Origin: Citrobacter rodentium NBRC 105723 = DSM 16636
Lineage (GTDB): Bacteria > Pseudomonadota > Gammaproteobacteria > Enterobacterales > Enterobacteriaceae
Reading direction: 5' to 3'
Assembly (NCBI RefSeq): GCF_021278985.1
Contig: NZ_CP082833.1
Span: forward strand, 4,774,001 to 4,838,000
Length of the DNA stretch: 64,000 nt
Within the stretch, counting starts at the first letter, position 1; each line of letters opens with the position of its first letter. The position numbers were made by a program, and so were the translations under genes. Below, in pieces: positions 1 to 8,573 of this stretch. The notes below the pieces were generated by a model. It did not search any database, was not told where the DNA came from, and saw only the letters and a program-made list of their open reading frames with translations.

Positions 1-465
1 GGGCTGAACAAAGCGGAAACCGCCGAGAAGTACGGCGATGAGCAGGTGAAACAGTGGCGTCGCGGCTTTGCGGTCACCCCGCCGGAGCTGACCAAAGACG
101 ACGAGCGCTATCCGGGCCACGATCCGCGTTACGCGAAGCTGACGGAAAAAGAGCTGCCGCTGACCGAAAGCCTGGCGCTAACCATCGATCGCGTGATCCC
201 TTACTGGAACGAAACCATTCTGCCGCGAATGAAAAGCGGTGAGCGTGTAATCATCGCCGCTCACGGCAACTCCCTGCGCGCGCTGGTGAAATACCTCGAT
301 AACATGAGCGAAGATGAGATCCTCGAACTGAACATCCCGACCGGCGTGCCGCTGGTGTATGAGTTCGACGAGAACTTTAAGCCTATCAAGCACTACTATC
401 TGGGTAACGCTGACGAGATTGCCGCAAAAGCTGCTGCCGTCGCGAACCAGGGTAAAGCGAAGTAA
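1..465 (+). CDS. gpmA: 2,3-bisphosphoglycerate-dependent phosphoglycerate mutase, 3' part only
   Basis: Interconverts 2- and 3-phosphoglycerate in glycolysis and gluconeogenesis, in the cytoplasm. The reading frame is open from base 1 and ends at TAA 463-465, giving 154 residues that match the C-terminal part of E. coli GpmA (250 aa) from about residue 97, so the start and the N-terminal RHG phosphohistidine motif lie outside the window. The second catalytic histidine is visible in IIAAHGNSLRAL, and the tail NADEIAAKAAAVANQGKAK is typical. The gene converges on the ABC transporter gene ending at 518. Truncation is only by the window edge. Confidence 0.97.
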   Translation, partial: GLNKAETAEKYGDEQVKQWRRGFAVTPPELTKDDERYPGHDPRYAKLTEKELPLTESLALTIDRVIPYWNETILPRMKSGERVIIAAHGNSLRALVKYLDNMSEDEILELNIPTGVPLVYEFDENFKPIKHYYLGNADEIAAKAAAVANQGKAK

Positions 466-471
466 ACTGAT

Positions 472-500
472 TTGCCCGGTGGCGCATGCTGCCGGGCTTT
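472..500. terminator. Hairpin between gpmA and the ABC transporter operon (REP-like)
   Basis: GCCCGG and CCGGGC arms flank a GC-rich loop seven bases after the gpmA stop, followed by TTTA. It lies between convergent genes and could end transcription from both. It also resembles a single REP unit. Confidence 0.55.
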
Positions 501-517
501 ACATGGTCCTGATGCTG

Positions 518-1321
518 TCAACCAAAAGCGCAATAAGCGCCTTCGTTTATCTCACCTTCTCCACCAGTCACCCCATCCAGCACCACCTGGGCAGTGCCTT
601 TCGAACAGCGCTCCACCCGTCCCCGCACGCCATAAACTTCAGCCAGAGTATGCGCGGTGATCACCGTTTCCGGCTTGCCGCACGCCACCAGCCTGCCCTC
701 TTTCAGCATGACAACGTACCCGCAGTGGCGCAGCGCGATATTAATATCATGCAATACCACCACCGTCACTCTGTTGCATGCCTGCGTATCCTGCCGCAGA
801 CGTTCCATAACCAGAAACTGATAATTCAGATCCAGCGCGCTTAGCGGTTCATCCAGCAGGAGCAGTTCGGGCTGGCGGATAAGCGATTGCGCCAGCCCCA
901 CCAGTTGTCGCTGCCCCCCGGAAAGCTGGTCGAGATAGTGCAGCGCCAGATGGGCAATGCCCAGCTGTTGCAGTATCGCCAGCGCCCGGGCATCATCACG
1001 TCCTGACAGCGTCCGCTGCGCAACGTAGATGGATTCCAGAACGCGCAGATGTACCCCCTGCGGCAGCGACTGCGGTAAATAAACAACTTTTCGTGAACGC
1101 GCCGCCAGCGGTTGCGCCAGCAGGTTCTTACCGTTCAGATGCACCTCTCCGCTCGCGCGCAATAAGCCTGCGAGCGCCCGTAGCAGGGTTGATTTCCCAC
1201 AGCCGTTTGGCCCCAGCAGCCCCGTCACCTGCCCACGCGGCAGCGCGTCAATACTCATCTCTCGTATCACCGGGCGGTTCAGATAGCCGGTACTGACTCC
1301 CCTCAGGATCATCCCACTCAT
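518..1321 (-). CDS. ABC transporter ATPase, FecE/FepC/BtuD type
   Basis: Cytoplasmic ATPase that powers uptake of a siderophore, haem or cobalamin-like ligand through the adjoining permease. All nucleotide-binding motifs are visible in the 267 residues: Walker A GPNGCGKS (about 37-44), Q-loop Q84, signature LSGGQ (133-137), Walker B LLLLD followed by the catalytic E158, and H-loop H191 in VVVLHDINIAL. The ATG shares one base with the permease stop (TGATG), so translation is probably coupled. It is the last gene of a four-gene minus-strand operon beginning with a TonB-dependent receptor. The substrate cannot be told from the ATPase. Confidence 0.93.
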   Translation of the reverse strand: MSGMILRGVSTGYLNRPVIREMSIDALPRGQVTGLLGPNGCGKSTLLRALAGLLRASGEVHLNGKNLLAQPLAARSRKVVYLPQSLPQGVHLRVLESIYVAQRTLSGRDDARALAILQQLGIAHLALHYLDQLSGGQRQLVGLAQSLIRQPELLLLDEPLSALDLNYQFLVMERLRQDTQACNRVTVVVLHDINIALRHCGYVVMLKEGRLVACGKPETVITAHTLAEVYGVRGRVERCSKGTAQVVLDGVTGGEGEINEGAYCAFG

Positions 1322-2403
1322 CAGACTTTCCCCCGATAACGCAAAATAATGCTCAGAAAGAAAGGAACGCCCACCAGCGAAGTGACAATGCCCACCGGAA
1401 TAATGACGCCAGGAAAGATATTTTTCGACGCGATGGACGCCAGAGAGAGCACCAGACCGCCCGTCAGCATACTGCCTGGCAGATAAAAACGATGATCCTC
1501 GCCAAACAGAATGCGCGCGATATGCGGCGCCACCAGGCCAATAAAACCAATCGGCCCGACAAAGGCGACCGACAGCGCGGAAAGAAGGCTAATGCGCAAT
1601 AACGACGCCCGACGCAACCGTCGTATATCAATGCCAAAGCTCATCGCCCTGTCCTCGCCGAGACGCAGCGCCGTCAGCGACCAGGCGCTTCGCATAGCCC
1701 ACAGCAGCAATGGGATCGACGCCACGACCAGTACGCCTACTTTTTCCCATGACGCGCGCGTCAGACTTCCCATAGTCCAGAAAACCAGACCCTGCAAGGT
1801 ATCTTCATCCGCGACAAATTGCATCATCGCCACTAGCGCGTTAAAGGTAAAAACCAGCGCTATGCCGAACAGCACCACGCCGGGTGTCGCCACGCGCGTC
1901 CAGCGCGTCAGCCAGTCCAGCAGGAACGCTGAGAGCAGCGCAAAAAGGAAGGCGTTCGCCGGAATAAACCAGGCCTCAGGAATGCCAGGTATGCCGACCC
2001 CTGAGACGATAGCCAGCGCCGCGCCAAACGCCGCCGCCGATGACACCCCCAGCGTAAATGGACTCACCAGCGGATTATTCAGCAACGTCTGCATCTCGGC
2101 TCCCGCCAGCCCGAGCGCCATCCCAACCCACAGCGCCATCAGGGCGTAAGGTAAGCGAATCTCCCGGACAATCACTCGCATACCGACGCTAACCTCTGTC
2201 GGATGGAATAGCGATCGCCACAGTTCAGGTAGCGAAAGCGCCGATGGACCAAGGGTAAAATCAAACGTCAGAGAGACGGCGATCGCCAGTATTACAATCA
2301 GCATCAGCAACCAGCGCTTGCGGATAATCCGTCGATAGCGGTAGTCAATGGACTCAGGCGTCCGGGCAGCCAGCGACAACATTTTCTTTTCCATGTGCTT
2401 CAC
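1321..2403 (-). CDS. ABC transporter permease, FecCD/BtuC family
   Basis: Inner-membrane permease, expected to act as a homodimer because only one permease gene is present. It is strongly hydrophobic throughout with about ten membrane segments. Family sequences near the C-terminus are FVGPIGFIGLVAPHIAR, the conserved coupling-helix region of FecCD proteins, and GVPFFLSIILR. The longest start is a GTG at 2403 that overlaps the binding-protein stop (GTGA); an ATG at 2394 is an alternative and would shorten the protein by three residues. The basic cytoplasmic N-terminus (YRYRRIIRKRW) precedes the first membrane helix. Confidence 0.92.
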   Translation of the reverse strand: MKHMEKKMLSLAARTPESIDYRYRRIIRKRWLLMLIVILAIAVSLTFDFTLGPSALSLPELWRSLFHPTEVSVGMRVIVREIRLPYALMALWVGMALGLAGAEMQTLLNNPLVSPFTLGVSSAAAFGAALAIVSGVGIPGIPEAWFIPANAFLFALLSAFLLDWLTRWTRVATPGVVLFGIALVFTFNALVAMMQFVADEDTLQGLVFWTMGSLTRASWEKVGVLVVASIPLLLWAMRSAWSLTALRLGEDRAMSFGIDIRRLRRASLLRISLLSALSVAFVGPIGFIGLVAPHIARILFGEDHRFYLPGSMLTGGLVLSLASIASKNIFPGVIIPVGIVTSLVGVPFFLSIILRYRGKV

Positions 2404-3383
2404 GCCGGCGGGTTAAGCACATCGCTCAGCTGCGCGTCGCTGAGCACAATGCCAAAAAAGTTATGGTAAAACTGCCGCGTTTCCTCGCGCATATCCACAT
2501 CAGCAAAGCGCTGTGGATAGAGCGTTTTCGCCAGCCAGAGAATCTGAAGCGCCTCTTCGCTGGTTTCCCGGCACCACCAGAACATCCCTTTTGGATTCAC
2601 GTAGACGCGATGATGACGAACCGCATCCACTTCCGTCCACTGCGGGGAGGCCAGAATCGCATTAGCATCTCGTCTGTTCATGGCGACAATCACTGCCGGA
2701 TTTGCCGCCACAATTTGCTCCAGCGCCACTTCCCCTGCCCGGTTCGGTTTATGGCTAAACCAGTTTTCGGCAATATTTTTCGCCCCCGCCAGGTCCATCC
2801 AGTCCTGATTAAGCGATGGTCTGCCGGTCGTGGTCAACGGGTTGCCCATACTGTGATAAACCGATACGCGCTGGCTCGCAGGCAGATCCTTTAGCCGCTC
2901 CTGCACCAACCTCACGTTACGCGTAAAGTACTGCTGATAACGCCGGGCTTTCTCCTGCGCATCCGGTCCCAGGACGTCGGCCGTTTTCTGCACTCGCAAA
3001 ATCAGCGCCTGCATTGAGTTTGCGTCAAAAGCCAGAACCTGTACCCCGGCCTGCTCAAGCAGAGACTGGCGAGGCACGGTCATCGATTTCGGCACAAACA
3101 GTCGCTGTACGCCCAGAGCGACGATCTGTTCCGGATCCAGTTCATGTCCACCGTTGACGCTGATAACAGGCGTGTCATCAATAGCCGGTAAACTCTGGCG
3201 AAAGAGCGGGATTCGCTTTGCGACTAATGAGGTGCCAACGATACTGTCGCCATAACCTAACATAGCGATAATGGTGTTCTGCGCAGGCCACGGCGATGCG
3301 ATGCGCACATCATGCTGAAGGTTCTGGGCGAACAGATTACCCGCCAACAGCCACGCCAGCACGGGGAAAATACGAATGAGCAT
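2400..3383 (-). CDS. Periplasmic binding protein of a BtuF/FepB-type ABC importer
   Basis: 327-residue substrate-binding protein of the cluster that carries siderophores, haem or cobalamin. Residues 1-19 form a signal peptide with cleavage expected after NLFA; there is no lipobox cysteine, so a soluble periplasmic protein is expected. Family-like stretches are RIASPWPAQNTIIAML near the N-terminus, MDLAGAKNIAENW in the middle and PRWTEVDAV-like SPQWTEVDAVRHHRVYV near the C-terminus. The gene lies 11 bases after the receptor gene and overlaps the permease gene, so it belongs to the same operon. The ligand is not determined. Confidence 0.87.
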   Translation of the reverse strand: MLIRIFPVLAWLLAGNLFAQNLQHDVRIASPWPAQNTIIAMLGYGDSIVGTSLVAKRIPLFRQSLPAIDDTPVISVNGGHELDPEQIVALGVQRLFVPKSMTVPRQSLLEQAGVQVLAFDANSMQALILRVQKTADVLGPDAQEKARRYQQYFTRNVRLVQERLKDLPASQRVSVYHSMGNPLTTTGRPSLNQDWMDLAGAKNIAENWFSHKPNRAGEVALEQIVAANPAVIVAMNRRDANAILASPQWTEVDAVRHHRVYVNPKGMFWWCRETSEEALQILWLAKTLYPQRFADVDMREETRQFYHNFFGIVLSDAQLSDVLNPPA

Positions 3384-3394
3384 CAGCGTTACCT

Positions 3395-5575
3395 TTAGAA
3401 ATCGAACGTGACAGAGGCGCGTATTTCGCGTCCGCTACCTAAAAAAGCGCTCGGCGAACCATTGTCGCCATCTGTTCCAGACGGGAAAATAGATGCCCAG
3501 TAATGCTTATCGAAAACGTTGTTAACCACTACGCGAAAGGTTGTCGGTACCTGACTGATTTTGGTGGTATAACGCGTGCCTAAATCCCATGTGGTGTAAC
3601 TACCTGCCCAGGCGGTATTCGTGTCATTCGCCGCGCGTTTCCCGGTATAATGCACGTTTGCGCTGTACACCCATTGCGGCATCGACGGCAGGCTATACTC
3701 AGCCAGCAGGTTAGCCTGTATTTTCGGCACTCCGACAACCTGCTTGTTGCGGGTGGCAGCGCTGGCGGTGTCTTTCAGTTTCGGATCGAGCAAAGTGATT
3801 CCACTGAAGATATTCAGCCCCTGCACCACCTGACCGGTTGCCGTGAACTCCAGCCCGTGGTTGACCTGATTCCCCTGCTCTTTGTAGGTGTTATCGTCAG
3901 GATCGACATACGCAAACGGGCGTTCCAGGCGAAATAACGCCGCTCCCAGATTCATTCCGGCCGCATCCGCTTTCAGTCCGACTTCATATTGCTTACTGCG
4001 GTAGGGATCGAGCGTCTGCCCGGCATTTTTCACATCGCTGTCGGTTGGCGCGGTTCCGCCCTGCTCCAGCGATTCCGCATAGCTGACATAAGCCATCACG
4101 TCTGGCGTGATCTTATACATCAGCGCCGCGTTGGGACTCAGCCCATTCTCATCAATCTGGCTGCTTTGATGACCACTTTTGTCGAAATTCTGTGACTGAA
4201 GCCAGCTCTGGCTAAGGAAGAACATCGCAGACCATTTCGGCGTCAGTGTGAGGGTGTCGCCGAGGGTGATACTCTGTTGCGTATTGACGCTGGATTTATA
4301 CCGCGCGCCGCCAGTACTGATTTTTCCATCACCCTGTTCGTACAGCGCGGAGGGGTGATACATATTGGTCGTATCCCAACGGTAGGATGTGCCGGAGCCC
4401 TTCGCGCTGTACAGAGACCAGATATAGCCAGTGGTGGAAAGTGCGATATCGTGACCAATTGAGCCAGTATCCACATGGCCGTTCAGCGTAACCGTATTAC
4501 TCAGCACGCGAAAGCGTCCAGCCGCGGTAGAATCTTTCATTGAACGGCTAATATCGCCCTGGCTGTTGATGATTTTACTGCTGACGCTGCGCATCGCCCG
4601 GTCCGCCTGCTGCCAGCCGACCCCGGCCGTCAGCGTCCAGTCATCGTTGAGATAATGAATCAGCCGTGTACTGATCGTGTCGGTGGTTAAATCGTTACCG
4701 GCGGTGCTGAGCGCAAGATGACTGTTTTTCGGATCCGGCGCGGAGGGCAGCTTAACGTCAGGACCATAGCTAAAACTCCCCGGATAACCTTTCTGAATGA
4801 ACTCATAATGGCTGGCATCCAGTTGAAGTTGCGTACCGGGCTGGAGATTCCAGTCCAGCGCGACGGAAAGAAGTTTGCGACGCAGCGTGCTGTCAGCAAG
4901 ATTGCCTTCCCCCTCCTGGTCTGCCAGGTTCAGGCGGTAGCCAAAGCGATGCTCATCATCAAAATGCCCGCCCAGATCGACATGCCCGTTAAACGCGCTA
5001 CGGCTCTGATAACCCATCGTCACCTCCCGCAACGTCTGTTCCGTGGGGCGTTTCGCGACAAAATTGAACTGCCCCGCTGGACTGGCCGGACCGTACAGCG
5101 CGCCGGTCAGACTGTTGAGAATATCCAGTCGTTCCAGCATCTCAACCGGGAAAGCGGTGGTTGAAACAATATTCAGACCATCAAGACGACTGTTTGCCAC
5201 GACGCTACCCTGCATACCACGACTTTGCGGCCTGCCAACATCCATTCCGCCGCGCGCCTGCATTTGCGTACTCGGTGAATATTTGAGTAATTCACTTACG
5301 CTTTGCGCCCGTTGGTTACTAATCATTTCATGAGTAACGGTAGTCGTGGAAAAGGGCGTATCAACCCAGGTTTTATTGCCCAGAGGGCCCATCTCAATAT
5401 CGTCAGTTTTGAAACCTGCGCCTGAACTGGCCTGGGCGGTATTCTCCGGCGTCTGAGGGGTAACAATGATATTCTCTTCTGAGAAACTGGCAGCGTGTAC
5501 ACTGTGCGTCGCAACGGCAATCAGAATGGACAATAGCCTTGCCCGAGGGGGGAATTTATTCATCAGTCTTATCAA
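3395..5575 (-). CDS. TonB-dependent siderophore receptor, FhuA/FhuE-like
   Basis: Outer-membrane gated channel taking up a ferric siderophore or similar ligand with energy from TonB-ExbBD. The 726 residues show a signal peptide (about 1-28, ending SVHA), a TonB box ENIIVTP at about 34-40, a plug domain with VSELLKYSPS, SRGM and VEMLERLDILNSLTGALYG (about 90-165), and a 22-strand barrel that ends on phenylalanine (ASVTFDF), as outer-membrane porin-type barrels do. NVFDKHYWAS near the end is the TonB C-terminal box. It is first in the operon with the binding protein, permease and ATPase. It is absent from this place in E. coli, so it is an accessory insertion between gpmA and aroG. Confidence 0.93.
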   Translation of the reverse strand: MIRLMNKFPPRARLLSILIAVATHSVHAASFSEENIIVTPQTPENTAQASSGAGFKTDDIEMGPLGNKTWVDTPFSTTTVTHEMISNQRAQSVSELLKYSPSTQMQARGGMDVGRPQSRGMQGSVVANSRLDGLNIVSTTAFPVEMLERLDILNSLTGALYGPASPAGQFNFVAKRPTEQTLREVTMGYQSRSAFNGHVDLGGHFDDEHRFGYRLNLADQEGEGNLADSTLRRKLLSVALDWNLQPGTQLQLDASHYEFIQKGYPGSFSYGPDVKLPSAPDPKNSHLALSTAGNDLTTDTISTRLIHYLNDDWTLTAGVGWQQADRAMRSVSSKIINSQGDISRSMKDSTAAGRFRVLSNTVTLNGHVDTGSIGHDIALSTTGYIWSLYSAKGSGTSYRWDTTNMYHPSALYEQGDGKISTGGARYKSSVNTQQSITLGDTLTLTPKWSAMFFLSQSWLQSQNFDKSGHQSSQIDENGLSPNAALMYKITPDVMAYVSYAESLEQGGTAPTDSDVKNAGQTLDPYRSKQYEVGLKADAAGMNLGAALFRLERPFAYVDPDDNTYKEQGNQVNHGLEFTATGQVVQGLNIFSGITLLDPKLKDTASAATRNKQVVGVPKIQANLLAEYSLPSMPQWVYSANVHYTGKRAANDTNTAWAGSYTTWDLGTRYTTKISQVPTTFRVVVNNVFDKHYWASIFPSGTDGDNGSPSAFLGSGREIRASVTFDF

Positions 5576-5589
5576 TCGTTGTATAAAAA

Positions 5590-5635
5590 TTTATATTACG
5601 ATCGTGATAAGTGTAAAAAGTTGATCTCCATCACA
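5590..5635 (-). promoter_or_regulatory. Promoter with a CRP-like site ahead of the TonB receptor
   Basis: On the minus strand TTTACA (5612-5617) and TATAAA (5590-5595) are 16 bases apart. Just upstream, TGTGATGGAGATCAAC (5620-5635) matches the CRP consensus in the first half and most of the second, centred about 44 bases before the expected start. I do not see a convincing Fur box (GATAATGATAATCATTATC-like), which is unusual for a siderophore receptor. Functional assignment is inference. Confidence 0.4.
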
Positions 5636-5687
5636 CCAGGACGTGTAAACGCGTCATTAACTCGTTGTAGGTAGCGGAAATCGCAGG

Positions 5688-5717
5688 CAAAAAAAAACCG
5701 GCCGCGAGGCCGGTTTT
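5688..5717 (-). terminator. Intrinsic terminator of aroG
   Basis: ACCGGCC and GGCCGGT arms around CGCGA, with a run of nine A on the plus strand, so a strong U-run for minus-strand transcripts. It lies 19 bases after the aroG stop. Confidence 0.88.
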
Positions 5718-5735
5718 CATGCGTAGCGGCAGGCG

Positions 5736-6788
5736 CTATTTACGACGCGCCTTTACCGCTTCCGCAAGCTGACGCAGAATGGCGTCGGTATCTTCCCAGC
5801 TAATGCAGGCATCGGTGATGCTTTTGCCATACACCAGCGGTTCGCCGCTGTCCGGATTCTGGTTACCTTCCACAAGGTGGCTTTCAATCATTACGCCCAT
5901 AATCGCCTTCTCGCCGTCGGCGATTTGTCGGCAAACATCGGCGCCGACTTCCATCTGCTTTTTAAACTGCTTGCAGGAGTTAGCGTGGCTGAAATCGATC
6001 ATGATTTGCGCTGGCAGACCGGCCTTCGCCAGACCTTCTTTCACTACCGCAACGTGCGCGGCGCTGTAGTTCGGCTCTTTACCACCGCGCAGAATAATAT
6101 GGCAGTCGCCGTTACCGCTGGTGTTGACGATAGCGGAATGACCCCATTTGGTCACGGAGAGGAAACAGTGCGGCGCCCCCGCGGCGTTGATCGCATCAAT
6201 CGCCACTTTGATAGTGCCATCGGTGCCGTTTTTAAAACCGACCGGGCAGGAAAGGCCGGAAGCCAGTTCACGGTGCACCTGCGACTCGGTGGTGCGCGCG
6301 CCAATCGCGCCCCAGCTCATCAGATCCGCCAGGTATTGCGGGGTGATCATATCAAGGAACTCGCCCGCCGTCGGCAGTCCGCTATCGTTGATATCCAGCA
6401 GCAGCTTACGCGCGATGCGCAGACCGTCGTTAATCTGGAAGCTGTTATCCATATGCGGATCGTTAATCAGCCCTTTCCAGCCAACGGTGGTGCGTGGCTT
6501 TTCAAAATAGACGCGCATAACGATTTCCAGCTCGTCTTTCAGTTCTTCGCGCAGCGCCAGCAGGCGACCCGCATACTCTTTTGCAGCAACCGGATCGTGA
6601 ATCGAGCAGGGACCAATCACCACTAACAGGCGATCGTCGTTACCTTTCAGAATCTTATGTATCGCTTTACGCGCATGGGCCACCGTATTCGCGGCATTTT
6701 CGCTCGCGGGAAATTTTTCCAGCAGTGCGACAGGGGGGAGTAACTCGTTGATCTCTTTAATGCGTAAATCGTCGTTCTGATAATTCAT
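5736..6788 (-). CDS. aroG: Phe-sensitive 3-deoxy-7-phosphoheptulonate (DAHP) synthase
   Basis: Condenses phosphoenolpyruvate and erythrose 4-phosphate to DAHP, the first step of the shikimate pathway; the isozyme is inhibited by phenylalanine. The 350 residues match E. coli AroG at the same length and nearly without change, including VVIGPCSIHDP (metal Cys61 region), GARTTESQVHREL, and KNGTDG. The start MNYQNDDLRIKE is the family start. It is monocistronic, with a TyrR box and promoter upstream and its own terminator. Neighbour order aroG-ybgS-zitB is as in E. coli, but the gene on its downstream side is the TonB cassette rather than gpmA. Confidence 0.98.
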   Translation of the reverse strand: MNYQNDDLRIKEINELLPPVALLEKFPASENAANTVAHARKAIHKILKGNDDRLLVVIGPCSIHDPVAAKEYAGRLLALREELKDELEIVMRVYFEKPRTTVGWKGLINDPHMDNSFQINDGLRIARKLLLDINDSGLPTAGEFLDMITPQYLADLMSWGAIGARTTESQVHRELASGLSCPVGFKNGTDGTIKVAIDAINAAGAPHCFLSVTKWGHSAIVNTSGNGDCHIILRGGKEPNYSAAHVAVVKEGLAKAGLPAQIMIDFSHANSCKQFKKQMEVGADVCRQIADGEKAIMGVMIESHLVEGNQNPDSGEPLVYGKSITDACISWEDTDAILRQLAEAVKARRK

Positions 6789-6837
6789 GATTATTCCAGT
6801 GTTGCCATACTTATATAAATGAATGCAATCCCTCCAA

Positions 6838-6876
6838 TCTATATCTTCAGTCAGGAAGTGTAAACGGGATTTTACA
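6838..6876 (-). promoter_or_regulatory. aroG promoter with TyrR box
   Basis: TGTAAACGGGATTTTACA at 6859-6876 is a palindromic TyrR box (TGTAAA-N6-TTTACA). On the minus strand its inner half, TTTACA, also serves as the -35, with TATAGA (6838-6843) 15 bases on. TyrR binding there would block RNA polymerase, as known for E. coli aroG. Confidence 0.85.
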
Positions 6877-7106
6877 GTTTGAACGGATTAATCCTGGAAT
6901 CAGGTATAAAAACGCCAGAATGTAGCGAAAAACGAGATCTATCCTACAATTTTTAACTGTAATCTCTCTGTTTATGTTTTTTTTCAAGATTCTCTGCGGG
7001 GCATTTTCACCTTGCTGAAATCTTTAACCATGGCCATCCCTCTTTAAATGGCAAATGCACTGTTGGAAGACGTTATCCGACATCTCGACCAGAACAGGAG
7101 CAACTT
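6877..7106. other. Intergenic region upstream of ybgS
   Basis: AT-rich spacer of the divergent aroG and ybgS genes. A good Shine-Dalgarno, AGGAGC, lies seven bases before the ybgS ATG. I see no clear sigma-70 pair or RNA gene. Confidence 0.4.
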
Positions 7107-7511
7107 ATGAAAATGACCAAATTGGCTTCACTTTTTCTGACTGCCACGCTCAGCCTTGCCAGCGGCGCAGCGCTTGCTGCCGATACCGGCGCGCAAACTA
7201 ACAACGGCCAGGCTAACGCCGCCGCAGATGCCGGTCAGGTCGCGCCGGACGCTAAGCAAAACGTCGCGCCGAATAACCTCGACGGTACAAATATCAATAC
7301 CGGTAACACCAATACCAATACCAGCGGCGCCCAGCAGTCGCCCGGGACATCCACAACCCAGGATGGGATGACTGATGATATGACCAAAGACGAGGTGCAT
7401 AAAAACACCATGTGTAAAGATGGTCGCTGTCCGGATGTGAATAAGAAAGTGGAAACCGGCGACGGCACCAATAACAATGTTGATACCAAAACTGATGGCA
7501 CCACTCAGTAA
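7107..7511 (+). CDS. ybgS: YbgS-like small secreted protein
   Basis: 134-residue protein of unknown function. Residues 1-24 form a clear signal peptide (MKMTKLASLFLTATLS, cleavage after AALA), so it is exported to the periplasm. The mature part is very rich in Asn, Thr, Asp and Gly (NTGNTNTNTSG), without membrane segments, and has two cysteines in MCKDGRCPD that could form a disulfide. The location between aroG and zitB is that of E. coli ybgS, which has been called homeobox-like in databases although no such fold is evident here. It is followed by a strong terminator and so is probably monocistronic. Confidence 0.9.
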   Translation: MKMTKLASLFLTATLSLASGAALAADTGAQTNNGQANAAADAGQVAPDAKQNVAPNNLDGTNINTGNTNTNTSGAQQSPGTSTTQDGMTDDMTKDEVHKNTMCKDGRCPDVNKKVETGDGTNNNVDTKTDGTTQ

Positions 7512-7539
7512 CGGTAAATCAGTCTGTCAGACTGATAAC

Positions 7540-7566
7540 AGGAGAGCTAAGGCTCTCCTTTTTAAT
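7540..7566 (+). terminator. Intrinsic terminator of ybgS
   Basis: GGAGAGC-TAAG-GCTCTCC followed by TTTTTAATTTT, 29 bases after the ybgS stop. Confidence 0.9.
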
Positions 7567-7631
7567 TTTATTCAACCCAAAACGGTATGATGTCATACAG
7601 TTAAGAGAGAATTTATCAAGGGATGACATTC

Positions 7632-8573
7632 ATGGCGCACGCACACTCTCACTCAACGCCCAACCTGCCTGAAGATAATAACGCCCGCCGTCTGCTGCTG
7701 GCGTTTTGCGTTACGGCGGGATTTATGCTGCTGGAGGTCGCAGGCGGCATTTTATCCGGCTCGCTGGCGCTGCTGGCCGACGCCGGGCATATGTTGACCG
7801 ACGCCGCCGCGCTGCTGTTCGCCCTGTTGGCCGTTCAGTTTGCACGTCGCCCTCCGACCGTCCGCCACACGTTTGGCTGGCTGAGACTCACCACGCTGGC
7901 CGCATTTGTGAACGCCATTGCATTAGTGGTGATTACCCTGTTAATCGTCTGGGAAGCGATTGAGCGCTTCTACACGCCGCGTCCGGTTGCCGGTGGCATG
8001 ATGATGACCATTGCCATAGCGGGGCTACTGGCGAATATTCTCGCCTTCTGGATCCTCCATCGCGGCAGCGAGGAGAAAAACCTTAACGTGCGGGCGGCGG
8101 CGCTTCATGTAATGGGAGATTTGCTCGGCTCGGTCGGCGCGATTGCGGCGGCGCTGATCATTATCTGGACGGGCTGGACGCCTGCCGATCCGATACTGTC
8201 GATACTGGTTTCGCTGCTGGTGCTGCGCAGCGCATGGCGCTTACTGAAAGACAGCGTTAACGAACTGCTGGAAGGCGCGCCGCTGTCGCTGGACATTGCC
8301 GCGCTGCGACGCCGCCTCAGCCAGGAAGTTCCCGAAGTGCGCAACGTTCATCATGTGCATGTCTGGATGGTAGGGGAAAAACCGGTGATGACTCTTCATG
8401 CGCAGGTGATCCCGCCGCACGACCATGATGCCCTGCTGGCGCGCATCCAGCATTTTCTCGCACATCATTACCAGATTGAACACGCCACCATTCAGATGGA
8501 ATACCAGCCCTGCCACGGCGCGGACTGCCATCTGAATCAGACGGCGTCCGGCCATGCTCATCATCACCATTAG
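7632..8573 (+). CDS. zitB: Zinc efflux transporter, cation diffusion facilitator
   Basis: Inner-membrane Zn2+/H+ antiporter that exports excess zinc. The start at 7632 (MAHAHSHS) gives 313 residues, the E. coli ZitB length, and AAGGGATG upstream serves it; the ATG at 7623 is a less likely alternative. Six membrane segments are visible. The zinc site is in LLADAGHMLTDAAAL (HxxxD, helix 2) and AALHVMGDLLGSVGA (HxxxD, helix 5). The ends are His-rich (AHAHSHS and HAHHHH). The cytoplasmic C-terminal domain contains VRNVHHVHVWM. Its end overlaps the convergent pnuC gene by four bases. Confidence 0.96.
   Translation: MAHAHSHSTPNLPEDNNARRLLLAFCVTAGFMLLEVAGGILSGSLALLADAGHMLTDAAALLFALLAVQFARRPPTVRHTFGWLRLTTLAAFVNAIALVVITLLIVWEAIERFYTPRPVAGGMMMTIAIAGLLANILAFWILHRGSEEKNLNVRAAALHVMGDLLGSVGAIAAALIIIWTGWTPADPILSILVSLLVLRSAWRLLKDSVNELLEGAPLSLDIAALRRRLSQEVPEVRNVHHVHVWMVGEKPVMTLHAQVIPPHDHDALLARIQHFLAHHYQIEHATIQMEYQPCHGADCHLNQTASGHAHHHH

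Noticed and set aside
5576..5640. Fur box ahead of the TonB receptor
   Set aside because: Stretches such as CTTATCACGATCGTAATA were compared with the 19-base Fur consensus and match poorly.
7128..7504. Antisense frames over ybgS
   Set aside because: The plus-strand gene has a signal peptide, ribosome site and terminator; the antisense frames have none.
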